Assembly: GCA_041689775.1 (NCBI GenBank)
Contig: JBDNFP010000479.1
Location: 1 to 11,268 of the forward strand
Source: JBDNFP01 sp041689775
GTDB lineage: Bacteria; Bacteroidota; Bacteroidia; Cytophagales; Spirosomataceae
Reading direction: 5' to 3'
Length of the DNA stretch: 11,268 bases
Both the position numbers and the translations under genes were made by a program. Below, one piece after another: positions 1 through 7,382 of this stretch. The notes below the pieces were generated by a model that had not been told where the DNA came from, did not search any database, and saw only the letters and a list, made by a program, of their open reading frames with translations. How positions within the stretch are numbered: the first letter of the stretch is position 1; each line of letters opens with the position of its first letter.

Positions 1-416
1 AGACCCTCCTGGTCTTTATAGCCCTGAGTAATTTCTACGATGTTGCCTTCTGGATCTTTGAGCCAAACTGTTTTCCAGCCAGGAATAAAATCATCAAAAT
101 GAAGGGGGCCGAGCGTAATAACCGCCTCATCACCCATTTCTTCGAGTTTAGCATCTACGTCCTTGACCTGAAATGCAATATGCCGTAAGCCAGGATAATG
201 AGGGCCGTCAGCCTCCGCCATGGGGTAGGGCCGTTTCTCCTCGGAGGGAAATACTTCGAAGTAAAAACCTTCGTCATTTTTTAAAAAAATCAGCTCGGCG
301 TCGTCTCCTAAGTCAATTACCCTCGCTCGCTTAAAGCCAAAATATCTGGCATAAAAGGATTCAAAACCAGGAAGGTCTTTTACAGTGACTGCTAAATGGA
401 AAAATGATGCTTTCAT
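1..416 (-). CDS. VOC (glyoxalase/extradiol dioxygenase fold) family protein, 3' end beyond window
   Basis: Reading from an ATG at 416 to the left edge gives 138 codons with no stop, so the C-terminus is outside the window. The protein has two beta-alpha-beta-beta-beta modules, at roughly residues 3-56 and 75-131. The four classical metal-ligand positions of the family are all present: His7 (FFHLAV), Glu54 (YFEVF), His79 (LRHIAF) and Glu128 (IVEIT). The sequence WLKDPEGNIVEI at 118-129 is the typical final strand. An intact H-E-H-E set suggests an active metal-dependent enzyme rather than a binding protein. Glyoxalase I-like lyases, dioxygenases, epimerases and fosfomycin-type transferases share this fold, so the reaction cannot be named. 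It is the last visible gene of the string, 28 bases after the PfpI-type gene. No Shine-Dalgarno is evident at its start. The family call is firm and the function open. Confidence 0.9.
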   Translation of the reverse strand, partial: MKASFFHLAVTVKDLPGFESFYARYFGFKRARVIDLGDDAELIFLKNDEGFYFEVFPSEEKRPYPMAEADGPHYPGLRHIAFQVKDVDAKLEEMGDEAVITLGPLHFDDFIPGWKTVWLKDPEGNIVEITQGYKDQEG

Positions 417-444
417 GCTAATTCTGTTTATAGGTTCGTGAACC

Positions 445-1011
445 TTATTCTGAAAGTAGTTCAATTATCTTCTTCGCAAACAAGTGCGCGTGTCCACCCG
501 AACGCCCAGTCACCAGATCACCATCAACCACCACATCTTCATTTGTATAAATAGCACCGTATGCCTTGGCATCGCCAATCAGATTATTATGGCATACCAA
601 AGGTCTACCTTTCACGAGTTCTGTGGCAGGAGCTACCAACCATAATCCATGACAAATGATACCTTTCAAAATGGTTTTCTCAGCAAAGGCACGTTTTAAG
701 AATTCGGTAGCGGGCGGTATTTTCTCAACATCCTCCGTGTAACGCAGGCGGTCAGACACCATACCTGAAGGCACAATGATGGCGTCGTAGCTTCGTAGTT
801 CTTCATCAGACATATTCTCAAATGATTCCCAGCAGTCCATGGGTGCCCGGTACTCATGCCCCAGAAAAGTTATTTTGGGTTGTCCCCACAATCGGGTTAA
901 AAAATGGATATCAGCCCCTTCTTCCGGGAAGCGAAATTTGTAGTAGAATATCTCGTTTTCGAAATAGTCGGCCTCAAATAGTATCCCGATCTTTTTTCCT
1001 TTTAACTTCAT
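445..1011 (-). CDS. DJ-1/PfpI family protein
   Basis: This 188-residue protein has the size and order of a single-domain PfpI/DJ-1 protein. The nucleophile elbow is GIICHGLWLVAPA, with Cys120 followed by His121, as in PfpI-type proteases and glyoxalase III/deglycase-type members. Glu18, in the segment ADYFENE, aligns with the conserved acidic residue that contacts the cysteine. Residues 76-83 (DAIIVPSG) form the strand before the oxyanion region. The C-terminal part, with VVVDGDLVTGRSGGHAH, matches the usual family ending. No signal peptide or membrane segment is seen, so it should be cytosolic. The family includes proteases, chaperones, glyoxalases and isonitrile hydratases. The company of a VOC protein and two carbonyl-handling oxidoreductase-type enzymes favours small-molecule carbonyl chemistry (inference). 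It lies 45 bases downstream of the FAD-subunit-like gene. Confidence 0.9.
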   Translation of the reverse strand: MKLKGKKIGILFEADYFENEIFYYKFRFPEEGADIHFLTRLWGQPKITFLGHEYRAPMDCWESFENMSDEELRSYDAIIVPSGMVSDRLRYTEDVEKIPPATEFLKRAFAEKTILKGIICHGLWLVAPATELVKGRPLVCHNNLIGDAKAYGAIYTNEDVVVDGDLVTGRSGGHAHLFAKKIIELLSE

Positions 1012-1056
1012 AGTAAGGGTAGTTTAGATCTTGGTTGACAAAATAAAAATGTATCG

Positions 1057-1803
1057 TCACAGGGTCATCAGAGCCCTTTTTATGAGAGTTTTTGACAAAT
1101 TGAACAGATGACTACCTATGACAAGCTGTGGGTTTTGTAAAACAAGCCTCTCCTCTTCCAATCGCTGTATTGCTTTTTCGATTTCTTCCATGGTACATTC
1201 CCTCCCTATCATGATATTGCTCATCCTTTCAAGATAAACCGGGACCGGAGTACAGCCGGAGAGAATAATTCTAACGTTATCGATAGTACCATTTGTTTTG
1301 TAAGCCCATGCGGCTACACCACACAAGGCTTGTCCTGAAGGTAGAAAGTCAACAGAGTGATAAACACTATTTTGACAATTATATTCTGGTATAAAAAAAC
1401 TCTTGACAGTTTCTCCCGGACGAAGCACACACAAATCTTTCGTGCAGAAGTGGCTAAGCGTTGTAGCCCTGGTTTCTCCCGACCCAGCAATCAATAACTG
1501 GGTATCCAGTGCCATCATTGCTGCTGCTAACCCTTGTGATGCAAAATCAGGACTCAGTACACGACCAACCATTTTTTGCCTCCGAGTAGCCGCATTATTT
1601 ACATTGCGAAGTGCCATAAAGATGGCGGCATATTGGTATATCTCAGGGTGTTTAAATAAAGATTCGAATGTAGTAGTAGCACCCACTAACAGACCACCAT
1701 CCCCCTTAGTGACCGCATCTGTTCCAGAAAAAGAATAGAGGTTCATGTTCGATGCTGAATATAAAGATCGTTCCTGATGGGGATGTGAGACTGTGGTTGT
1801 CAT
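1057..1803 (-). CDS. Degenerate FAD-binding (CoxM/CutM-type) subunit-like protein
   Basis: This 248-residue protein resembles the middle, FAD-binding subunit of molybdenum hydroxylases (xanthine dehydrogenase/CO dehydrogenase medium chain). Recognisable landmarks are GLLVGATTTFESL at 37-49, matching the usual I-G-A-x-T-T-H-x-E-L. AAAMMALDTQLLIAGSGETR at 93-112 precedes a dFf-like segment. LRPGETVKSFFIP at 127-139 matches L-x-P-G-E-x-[IV]-x-x-I-x-[IV]-P. IDNVRIILSGCTPVPVYLER at 174-193 matches the conserved C-terminal lobe. Two things are odd. The N-terminal FAD-pocket segment is reduced to about 35 residues around SGTD. The T-x-G-G-N loop that cradles the FAD diphosphate reads RRQKMVGRVLSPD. 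No 2Fe-2S or molybdopterin subunit gene is adjacent. The frame is intact over its full length, so it may be a repurposed, FAD-free or altered-cofactor protein. It may also be a recently truncated gene. The family call is fairly sure and the activity unknown. Confidence 0.7.
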   Translation of the reverse strand: MTTTVSHPHQERSLYSASNMNLYSFSGTDAVTKGDGGLLVGATTTFESLFKHPEIYQYAAIFMALRNVNNAATRRQKMVGRVLSPDFASQGLAAAMMALDTQLLIAGSGETRATTLSHFCTKDLCVLRPGETVKSFFIPEYNCQNSVYHSVDFLPSGQALCGVAAWAYKTNGTIDNVRIILSGCTPVPVYLERMSNIMIGRECTMEEIEKAIQRLEEERLVLQNPQLVIGSHLFNLSKTLIKRALMTL

Positions 1804-1854
1804 AAGAATTAAAATTGATTAAACGAGAAGTGCACAAATAGAAATACCCTGACC

Positions 1855-2247
1855 TTATGAAAGAGAACCATCTGGATGCTGCACCATACCGGCAAAGTGA
1901 ATTGCTATTTTGCCTTCTTTCAATACCCAGCTATCTGCAAATCGCATGTGGCTAACCCCATCTTTGGTCGTCATAGTAATCTGCTCGGTAATCATGAGGG
2001 TTTCCGGGTCCTCTGTTTCAGCCCAAAACACTATATCCGTTTCAAGACCATCAATGCCCAGTATTCCTTGCATGTGCTCGTTAATACCCTCTCTTCCCTT
2101 GTAAATCAATGGCTTCTTCATAAAACTACTGATCAGCAGAGCATCGTCGGTATATTGGTCGAGTAGTGCTTCAATATTCTTATCCAAAATGTGCTGAATG
2201 TGTTCTTTATACATCCGGCCTAGTTTGGTATCTGGTACGTTTTTCAT
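1855..2247 (-). CDS. NTF2-fold (SnoaL/DUF4440-like) protein
   Basis: At 130 residues this is the size of a single cone-shaped NTF2-like domain. An N-terminal helix pair (about 8-33, YKEHIQHILDKNIEALLDQY) is followed by the first strand (DDALLISSF) and the GREGINEHMQG helix at 51-61, typical of SnoaL_3/DUF4440-type proteins. Three long C-terminal strands follow (72-78, 84-94, 101-119). A basic or polar active site cannot be assigned with confidence. His100 and Asp105, on the strand SHMRFADSWVL, point to the usual cavity positions. It lies 37 bases after the preceding NTF2-fold gene and 51 bases before the FAD-subunit-like gene. It differs from the 6.9-10 kb paralogs, lacking their FPD and GLxxQLGV signatures, so it belongs to another NTF2 branch. 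The substrate is unknown. Confidence 0.75.
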   Translation of the reverse strand: MKNVPDTKLGRMYKEHIQHILDKNIEALLDQYTDDALLISSFMKKPLIYKGREGINEHMQGILGIDGLETDIVFWAETEDPETLMITEQITMTTKDGVSHMRFADSWVLKEGKIAIHFAGMVQHPDGSLS

Positions 2248-2284
2248 AATCTTTGACTAAGGTTAAAGTTAAGATTGAAATAGC

Positions 2285-2710
2285 TTACAATTCGGCCGAA
2301 CCTTCGTGATACTTAAGATCATCTACGATGTACTTGGTGATCAGCGGATTACCGTCGGCACTCGCCTTAATTTCCCAGGTTTGATAAGCATCAAGTTTAA
2401 TTCGTTTAGAATAAGCCTCAGGAGCATTCCATACGCTTGCTTCCCATTGAACCACCACTTTGGAAATTGCTGTATCACCCGAAATTTTAGATTCAACCAA
2501 TTTTACTGTGTGAACTTCATCAAAAAATATCCTGATAACCTTTTGAAACCAACCTTCAAAACCAGCATAGCCATATACAGTTGCCTCCGGAAATACCATC
2601 TCTAACCCATCATCGATGAGCATAGGGAGCACCTCTACCATGGGCGCGTGTACATCCAATTTCTTATACCATTCTTCAGCAAATTTTTGTATTGATTCGT
2701 CAGTTAGCAT
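2285..2710 (-). CDS. NTF2-fold (SnoaL-like) protein
   Basis: This 141-residue single-domain protein starts only 11 bases after the stop of the GMC oxidoreductase gene, so translation of the two is probably linked. The pattern fits an NTF2-like cone. An N-terminal helix (4-18, DESIQKFAEEWYKKL) is followed by a helix-turn with VLPMLIDDGLEMVFPEA at 27-43. A strand-helix follows with YGYAGFEGWFQKVIRIFFDE (46-65), then the long sheet (KLVESKISGDTAISKVVVQWEAS, and strands containing RIKLDAYQTWEIK and PLITKYIVDDLKY). It resembles nuclear transport factor 2-family hypothetical proteins more than the ester-cyclase paralogs upstream. His22 and Asp34 lie where many SnoaL-like enzymes keep polar cavity residues, but no catalytic claim can be made. 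The close coupling to the GMC gene suggests that it acts on the product of that enzyme (inference). Confidence 0.75.
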   Translation of the reverse strand: MLTDESIQKFAEEWYKKLDVHAPMVEVLPMLIDDGLEMVFPEATVYGYAGFEGWFQKVIRIFFDEVHTVKLVESKISGDTAISKVVVQWEASVWNAPEAYSKRIKLDAYQTWEIKASADGNPLITKYIVDDLKYHEGSAEL

Positions 2711-2721
2711 AGTTTTTTTGT

Positions 2722-4248
2722 TTAGTTATTTAAAATCATATCAGCTGCTTTTTCTCCGATCATGAAGCAAGCTGCAACAGTGTTGCCACTTGTTACGGTG
2801 GGCATTACGGATGCATCGGCAACACGGAGACCTTTGATACCGTGCACCCTCAGGGATGAATCCACGACCGACATAGGGCCCTTACCCATTTTGCAGGTTC
2901 CAGCCGGATGCCAAATGGTAGAACACTGTGTGCGAATAAATTCTTCAATATCTGCACTCTCACCGGGCATTAGTTCCCCTCCATTCATTTGTTGAAACGT
3001 GGGTGTATTCGCTAACTTCCGTACTAGTTCTACGGCTTTTTTTAAGGTGGTAATATCCGCCTCTTCTGAGAGGTAATTTGGATTCACCAATGCTTGGTCA
3101 GCTGGGTCAGAAGAGCGAAGCGTAACTTCTCCCTTACTTTCTGGTTGCACCAGAATTGGTAAGAAAATACAAATTGGACCGCCTAAGTCAGGTAATATTG
3201 GAGATAAAGGGGCTGAGATACTTGGTGTAAAGTTTAGTTGCAAATCCGGCACGCCGGTGCCTTCTCTAGTCCGGGTAAAAAGAACATTCCCCGTCAGCAA
3301 AGTGGTCATCGGCATCGGAATTTTGGACCGAAAGATCATCGGTAGTTGAAGATGATCTTGAAGGTTTTTTCCTACCCCGGGTAGATCAGCATTTACCAAA
3401 ATATCCAAGGCTTTAAGTTCTTTTGCCGGACCCACACCAGATAAAAGCAACAATTTTGGAGTTGCCAAAGCACCCGCAGAAACTATCACTTCTTTACCAG
3501 TGAAAACTGAGATAGTATCTCCCACGCTATTTAAATATTCAACTCCGGTTGCTACCCCGTTTTTAATTATTATTTTATTTACCTGAGCGTCCGTCACAAT
3601 CGTCAAGTTTTTTCGGTCCTGAATTGGTGCAAGAAAGGCAGTTGAACTATTTACACGGTGACCATCTGAATTGATATGAAATTGCAGTAAGCCAGATCCA
3701 TTTTCCTGTCGTTCACCGTTATAATCCCAGTAGGGACCATCATAACCCAATTCAGTAGCACCTATAAGAAAATGTTCCGATCGCATCACCTCATCAGGAC
3801 AATCGCGGATACTGAGCTCGCCGGTTGTACTGTGATAGGCATCGGCACCTTGTTCGTAGTTTTCCAGTTTCTTAAAATAGGGAAGAACGTCTTTATAACC
3901 CCAACCGTCAGCACCAAGCGACTCCCACTCGTCAAAGTTGCCTGGATTACCTCGAACGTACATCATTCCATTGATTGAAGTACTTCCACCAAGGACTTTA
4001 CCTTGATTGATCATGATGGATCGGTTCGCTAATGCGTCTTGTTCGGTAGTATGAATTTTCCAGTCAACATCAGACCCCCACAAGCTTACAAATCCACCTG
4101 GGTCTTTTATAGCAGGAAGATCGTCAGATCCACCGGCTTCCAACAATAATACTCGGATAGCAGGATTGGCGCTCAGTCTGTTTGCCAGAACGCTTCCAGA
4201 AGCGCCAGCACCTACGATGATGTAGTCAGAGGTTAGATTTGTTGTCAT
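2722..4248 (-). CDS. GMC-family FAD-dependent oxidoreductase (choline dehydrogenase-like)
   Basis: At 508 residues this is a standard-length glucose-methanol-choline oxidoreductase, which oxidises an alcohol to an aldehyde or ketone using FAD. The N-terminal dinucleotide fold is VGAGASGSVLANRL (G13, G15, G18), with the ribose-binding acid Glu37 in LLLEAGG. Both family signatures are present: GKVLGGSTSINGMMYVRG at 83-100 and SAGALATPKLLLLSGVGP near 260-280. The C-terminal catalytic pair is His447 (WHPAGTCKMG) and Asn489 (SGNTVAAC). No twin-arginine or Sec signal is seen, so it should be cytosolic. The sequence places it near choline/polyethylene glycol/aromatic alcohol dehydrogenases, but substrate cannot be predicted inside this family. 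It follows the ThDP enzyme by 109 bases, the widest gap in the lower part of the operon. An NTF2-fold gene follows almost immediately. Confidence 0.95.
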   Translation of the reverse strand: MTTNLTSDYIIVGAGASGSVLANRLSANPAIRVLLLEAGGSDDLPAIKDPGGFVSLWGSDVDWKIHTTEQDALANRSIMINQGKVLGGSTSINGMMYVRGNPGNFDEWESLGADGWGYKDVLPYFKKLENYEQGADAYHSTTGELSIRDCPDEVMRSEHFLIGATELGYDGPYWDYNGERQENGSGLLQFHINSDGHRVNSSTAFLAPIQDRKNLTIVTDAQVNKIIIKNGVATGVEYLNSVGDTISVFTGKEVIVSAGALATPKLLLLSGVGPAKELKALDILVNADLPGVGKNLQDHLQLPMIFRSKIPMPMTTLLTGNVLFTRTREGTGVPDLQLNFTPSISAPLSPILPDLGGPICIFLPILVQPESKGEVTLRSSDPADQALVNPNYLSEEADITTLKKAVELVRKLANTPTFQQMNGGELMPGESADIEEFIRTQCSTIWHPAGTCKMGKGPMSVVDSSLRVHGIKGLRVADASVMPTVTSGNTVAACFMIGEKAADMILNN

Positions 4249-4357
4249 AAATGGAATTGAGTTAAGTAGCTGACAGCTTTTTGTAAGTATTTTATATAGA
4301 GAATATCAGCCAGTGATTTGACTAAATTAATAATACAAACTAATTATGCCTTAGTGC

Positions 4358-6094
4358 TTAATGTGAACAATTTGTTTTTATCCACGAATCTTCTTTATGG
4401 TCACCTTCCAATACTAGGTCAATGAGAAAAGGCCTATCGTCGGCAAGCATTCGCTCAATAGCTGGACCTATCTCTTCTTCTTTTTCTACTCTGACAGAAT
4501 CTACGCCCATAGATTGGGCGATAAGATCAAACCGCAACGCGGGAAAAGAAAGGTCAAAAGGTAGCGGGTGGGCGTGCTTAGGAATCTCCCTTTCGGTCCA
4601 ATATTGGTCGATATTAAGCTGCAATAACTTGTAGGAACCATTATTGCAAACTATAAACTTGGCGCCAGTTGCGTGCCGCACCGCCGACCAAAGGGTCTGA
4701 ATGGTGTACATGCTTCCCCCGTCGCCCGAGAGACCAATAACTACCTTGTCAGGATGGGCCAACTTCAAGCCAATAGCCCCCGGAAAACCAACGCCTAGCG
4801 ATCCGCCCCTGGTGAAGAAATAATGACCAGGAAGCTTGGGTGGGAAATACCGGGTGAACGCTGGCGAGCTGGTAAGGGCTTCGTCAAACACCACCGCATC
4901 AGCAGGTAGCCTCTGGGCCAGGACCTGCGCAAATTGGGACATCTGTAAAGGAGATTTTCCTTTATAATCCTTATCATGCTCTATTTCACCGGCAATTTTG
5001 ATTGCTTTTGCCGCACCTATATCCTTGGTCCTTTTACCAGCAGCAGCTTTTTGGTCAGGACTCATACGCTCTATCAATACTTTGGCTAATGCCTGCATTG
5101 ATAGCTTTGGATCACTGACAACACCTATGTCCACTCGGTGATTTTTGGCTATTTCGTAAGCATCTAAATCAAAATGGATCACTTTTGCTCCCGGAGCATA
5201 AATATCATCCAAGTCAGGAAATACTTCGGGTACCATATAAGTACCTACCACGAGATTTACATCACCTTTGGTCGTAATTGGTCTACTAAAACTCCCGAAC
5301 ATGTGGCCGGTTGTTCCTTGATATAAAGGATGAGTATTATCCATCACCAAGTCCCCAAACTCAACTCCATACACCTCAGCACCAAGTAGTTCAGCTACGT
5401 GTGTCATATCCTCAACCGCACCCGAATAAGCTACTCCATCACCGATAAAAAGCATGGGCTTTTTGGCAGCGATCAGTATATCAGCCACTTGATCGATAAT
5501 CGCTTGGGCAGGTGCGACTTGGGTGGAAGGTATACATGTCGGAAAGACCGGTTCATCATTCAGTTCATCCAGCACATCCATCGGCAGGCATACATATACG
5601 GGTCCCATGGGCGGAGTTGACGCAATTTTTATAGCGCGGCGAAGAGTTCTCAAAAGAGACGTGGAGGTCATGGCCATGGTGGAGTACTTGGTCACGGGTG
5701 CCATCATAGCCACCAAATCGTTGGCCATTTGGGCATCCATGTTCATGTATTTCACTCCGGCATCAGACCCAATAACGACCAAAGGAGAATGTCCCCGCTT
5801 GGCTTGATAAAGTGCGCCAACGGCGTTGCCAATTCCGGGTGAACTATGTAGCTGCACCAAGGTGGGCTTTTGGGTCGAGCGAGCGTACCCGTCGGCCATC
5901 GTAACGGCAATACTTTCCTGCAACGTCAGAATGTACTTCATATCGGGGTACTCCGACAAGGCATCTAGGAAGCCCTGCTCAACCGTTCCTGGGTTGCCAA
6001 ACATGTGATCCATGCCGTCAGCCAGGAACTGCTCAATAATTTTTTGATTTCCGGTTTTACCAGCCATAACGTGTGAGTCCATTGTCCAATACAT
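4358..6094 (-). CDS. Thiamine-diphosphate enzyme, benzoylformate decarboxylase/acetolactate synthase-like
   Basis: This 578-residue three-domain ThDP enzyme has the cofactor-activating Glu60 (LTLQESIAV), NPGT at 34-37, and LHSSPGIGNAVGAL at 82-95. The last carries His83, aligned with the active-site histidine of benzoylformate decarboxylase (LHSAAGTGNAMGAL). NPGT replaces the NPGS of that enzyme. The C-terminal ThDP/Mg motif runs from GDGG at 457-460 to NNG at 484-486, with spacing and residues (MYTIQTLWSAV) close to benzoylformate decarboxylase. Expected chemistry is decarboxylation or carboligation of a 2-keto acid; the substrate is not known. The gene overlaps the 3' end of the DJ-1-like gene by 38 bases, implying translational coupling. 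Start choice is uncertain. ATGs at 6094, 6082 and 6067 are all in frame. A GGAGAG 10 bases before 6094 favours the first, while family alignment would also fit the third. Confidence 0.92.
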   Translation of the reverse strand: MYWTMDSHVMAGKTGNQKIIEQFLADGMDHMFGNPGTVEQGFLDALSEYPDMKYILTLQESIAVTMADGYARSTQKPTLVQLHSSPGIGNAVGALYQAKRGHSPLVVIGSDAGVKYMNMDAQMANDLVAMMAPVTKYSTMAMTSTSLLRTLRRAIKIASTPPMGPVYVCLPMDVLDELNDEPVFPTCIPSTQVAPAQAIIDQVADILIAAKKPMLFIGDGVAYSGAVEDMTHVAELLGAEVYGVEFGDLVMDNTHPLYQGTTGHMFGSFSRPITTKGDVNLVVGTYMVPEVFPDLDDIYAPGAKVIHFDLDAYEIAKNHRVDIGVVSDPKLSMQALAKVLIERMSPDQKAAAGKRTKDIGAAKAIKIAGEIEHDKDYKGKSPLQMSQFAQVLAQRLPADAVVFDEALTSSPAFTRYFPPKLPGHYFFTRGGSLGVGFPGAIGLKLAHPDKVVIGLSGDGGSMYTIQTLWSAVRHATGAKFIVCNNGSYKLLQLNIDQYWTEREIPKHAHPLPFDLSFPALRFDLIAQSMGVDSVRVEKEEEIGPAIERMLADDRPFLIDLVLEGDHKEDSWIKTNCSH

Positions 6095-6884
6095 TTACAA
6101 ACTGCTCTCCAAATTCAAAAGAACATTGAAGCGAACGAGCCGTTATAAATGGATAATCCACGATGACAGAAGTTTCCTTACCGAAATTGCCGTGGTACTG
6201 TCCTTCTGGCCCAACGGCGTCTGATAAAACGTATTCTAACACATAAGGGGGAGGACCCATATTCAGGTCGGTGTTAAGAAACCCGGTACCGTCGTGGTAG
6301 TCGTATTCAATACAGTGACCCGTTACGTGTTTACCCCGGATGATAGACTTGCGATCGTTGAAATCGCGGGCAAAGGCAAGCGGTGCTACTCCATAACAGA
6401 TACCTGCTACCGGCATGTCCTTATTGTAAAAGGCCAAAATGATATCATGCACCCGCTGATTGTTGACCATATCAACGATGGGTCCACTTCCTCCAACAAG
6501 AAATACTGCTGCGTACTCTTCGGTAAGCTTATCCTGCGCTACTTTCAAATCAGCGTAGTATTTTTCGAAGGCCCGTAAAAAGTCAGGAGTTGAAAAGTAG
6601 GGTCGTTCTGGAATCATCTCAGACATATTCATACTTTTTTCCAAACGATTGGTAGCTTCAAAGGCTTGTACTTTTTTCGCAGCCTCAGGCGTTGTTACGC
6701 ACATACCAAGGGGAGGATCCACATAGGTAGTATCATAACTCGGGGGCAAGGCTTCAGCTTTTTTTCCGTGTTTTGTCATGAACTCGACGGTGTAGCCGGC
6801 GGCTTCAAGCTTTTCGAGGGGGCCAACCAATTCAACCCCCCAGTATCCATACTCGGACAGTATTGCTAATATTTTCTTTGACAT
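6057..6884 (-). CDS. DJ-1/PfpI superfamily (class I glutamine amidotransferase-like) protein
   Basis: This 275-residue protein has the larger Hsp31/ThiJ-like layout. KILAILSEYGYWGVELVGPL at 4-23 carries the conserved Glu18, AAVFLVGGSGPIVDM is at 125-139, and the nucleophile elbow is VAGICYGVAPLAFA at 159-172. Cys163 is kept, but the residue after it is Tyr164 rather than the His of PfpI-type enzymes. GGSG stands where Hsp31-like members have GGHG. A long insertion (roughly 50-120) and the C-terminal part, including GHCIEYDYHDGTGFLNTD, build the extra cap region. These exchanges point to a reaction different from classical glyoxalase III (inference). Its stop (TAA at 6059-6057) lies inside the start region of the ThDP enzyme, so the two products are probably made in fixed ratio and may act in sequence. 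A palindrome TGACG-N6-CGTCA lies 24-39 bases upstream of its start. Confidence 0.88.
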   Translation of the reverse strand: MSKKILAILSEYGYWGVELVGPLEKLEAAGYTVEFMTKHGKKAEALPPSYDTTYVDPPLGMCVTTPEAAKKVQAFEATNRLEKSMNMSEMIPERPYFSTPDFLRAFEKYYADLKVAQDKLTEEYAAVFLVGGSGPIVDMVNNQRVHDIILAFYNKDMPVAGICYGVAPLAFARDFNDRKSIIRGKHVTGHCIEYDYHDGTGFLNTDLNMGPPPYVLEYVLSDAVGPEGQYHGNFGKETSVIVDYPFITARSLQCSFEFGEQFVNVLDNGLTRYGW

Positions 6885-6907
6885 AATTTGAAGACTTTTT
6901 GTTACGA

Positions 6908-6923
6908 TGACGCATATACGTCA
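6908..6923. promoter_or_regulatory. Inverted repeat TGACG-N6-CGTCA upstream of the DJ-1-like gene
   Basis: The sequence tgacg-catata-cgtca has perfect five-base arms with a six-base spacer, the same geometry as CRP/FNR-type sites (TGTGA-N6-TCACA) but with different bases. It lies 24-39 bases before the ATG at 6884 and between two genes. It may be an operator for an internal promoter, a short mRNA hairpin, or chance. Confidence 0.3.
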
Positions 6924-6943
6924 CTAGACTAAGATTATTTTTC

Positions 6944-7351
6944 TTATTTAAGTTGCTCTATCAACCCCCAATCATCCCAATTAGCCCATGCTTCTTTAAT
7001 TTTTCCACCTTCCACATGGTACATAACGATTCCTTTCCAAGTGGCGGTGCGTCCGGTTGCCGGAACACCGGCAAAGTCTCCTTTGTGAGTCCCTGGCGCG
7101 GCAAACCGCACGACTACTCTATCACCTTCGGCTACCACATCTACTACCTTCAAGTCTAGATCCGGAAAGGCCGAGTAAAGCATATCCATTTGAGTATGTA
7201 GGCCCTCTTCCCCTTTAATTGCTTCGGGTACTGCTGAACGGTCTATATAAAAATCATCCGTTGTGAACGTTTTGAACTTGCTAAAATCACGTTCTACCAG
7301 GATCGCCTGGACGTAGCCGAGCACTATACTTTTATTATCTTGAACTGACAT
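6944..7351 (-). CDS. SnoaL-like ester cyclase family protein
   Basis: At 135 residues this is the length of a single SnoaL-like polyketide-cyclase/ester-cyclase domain. The family pattern is clear. An N-terminal helix (NKSIVLGYVQAILV) leads to the LHTQMDMLYSAFPDLDL helix-strand at 51-67. Strands with GDRVVVRF and GTHKGDFAGVPATGRT follow, and the last strand is GGKIKEAWANWDDWGLIEQL at 115-134. Asp126 in the final strand sits where SnoaL cyclases have the acid/base aspartate (alignment by eye). It shares the FPD and D-x-x-G-L-x-x-Q-L features with the three neighbouring paralogs upstream, but lacks their extra G-V-x-P tail. It lies 31 bases after the preceding paralog and 59 bases before the DJ-1-like gene. 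The substrate cannot be inferred. Confidence 0.9.
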   Translation of the reverse strand: MSVQDNKSIVLGYVQAILVERDFSKFKTFTTDDFYIDRSAVPEAIKGEEGLHTQMDMLYSAFPDLDLKVVDVVAEGDRVVVRFAAPGTHKGDFAGVPATGRTATWKGIVMYHVEGGKIKEAWANWDDWGLIEQLK

Positions 7352-7382
7352 AAATTCTTAATTTTAGGTATAATTGATTATT

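Noticed and set aside
1..416. Reading the VOC gene as an extradiol ring-cleavage dioxygenase
   Set aside because: Only a short single-unit VOC protein is visible, the C-terminus is missing, and the H-E-H-E set is equally consistent with glyoxalase-type enzymes.
822..1013. Plus-strand frames opposite the minus-strand genes (here and at 1403, 1876, 2306, 3772, 5399, 6294 and others)
   Set aside because: All are antisense to well-supported genes and show no independent coding signature.
4249..4357. Bacteroidota-type promoter in the 109-base gap before the GMC gene
   Set aside because: A TTTG and a TAATTTAG occur on the minus strand, but their spacing is wrong for a -33/-7 pair.
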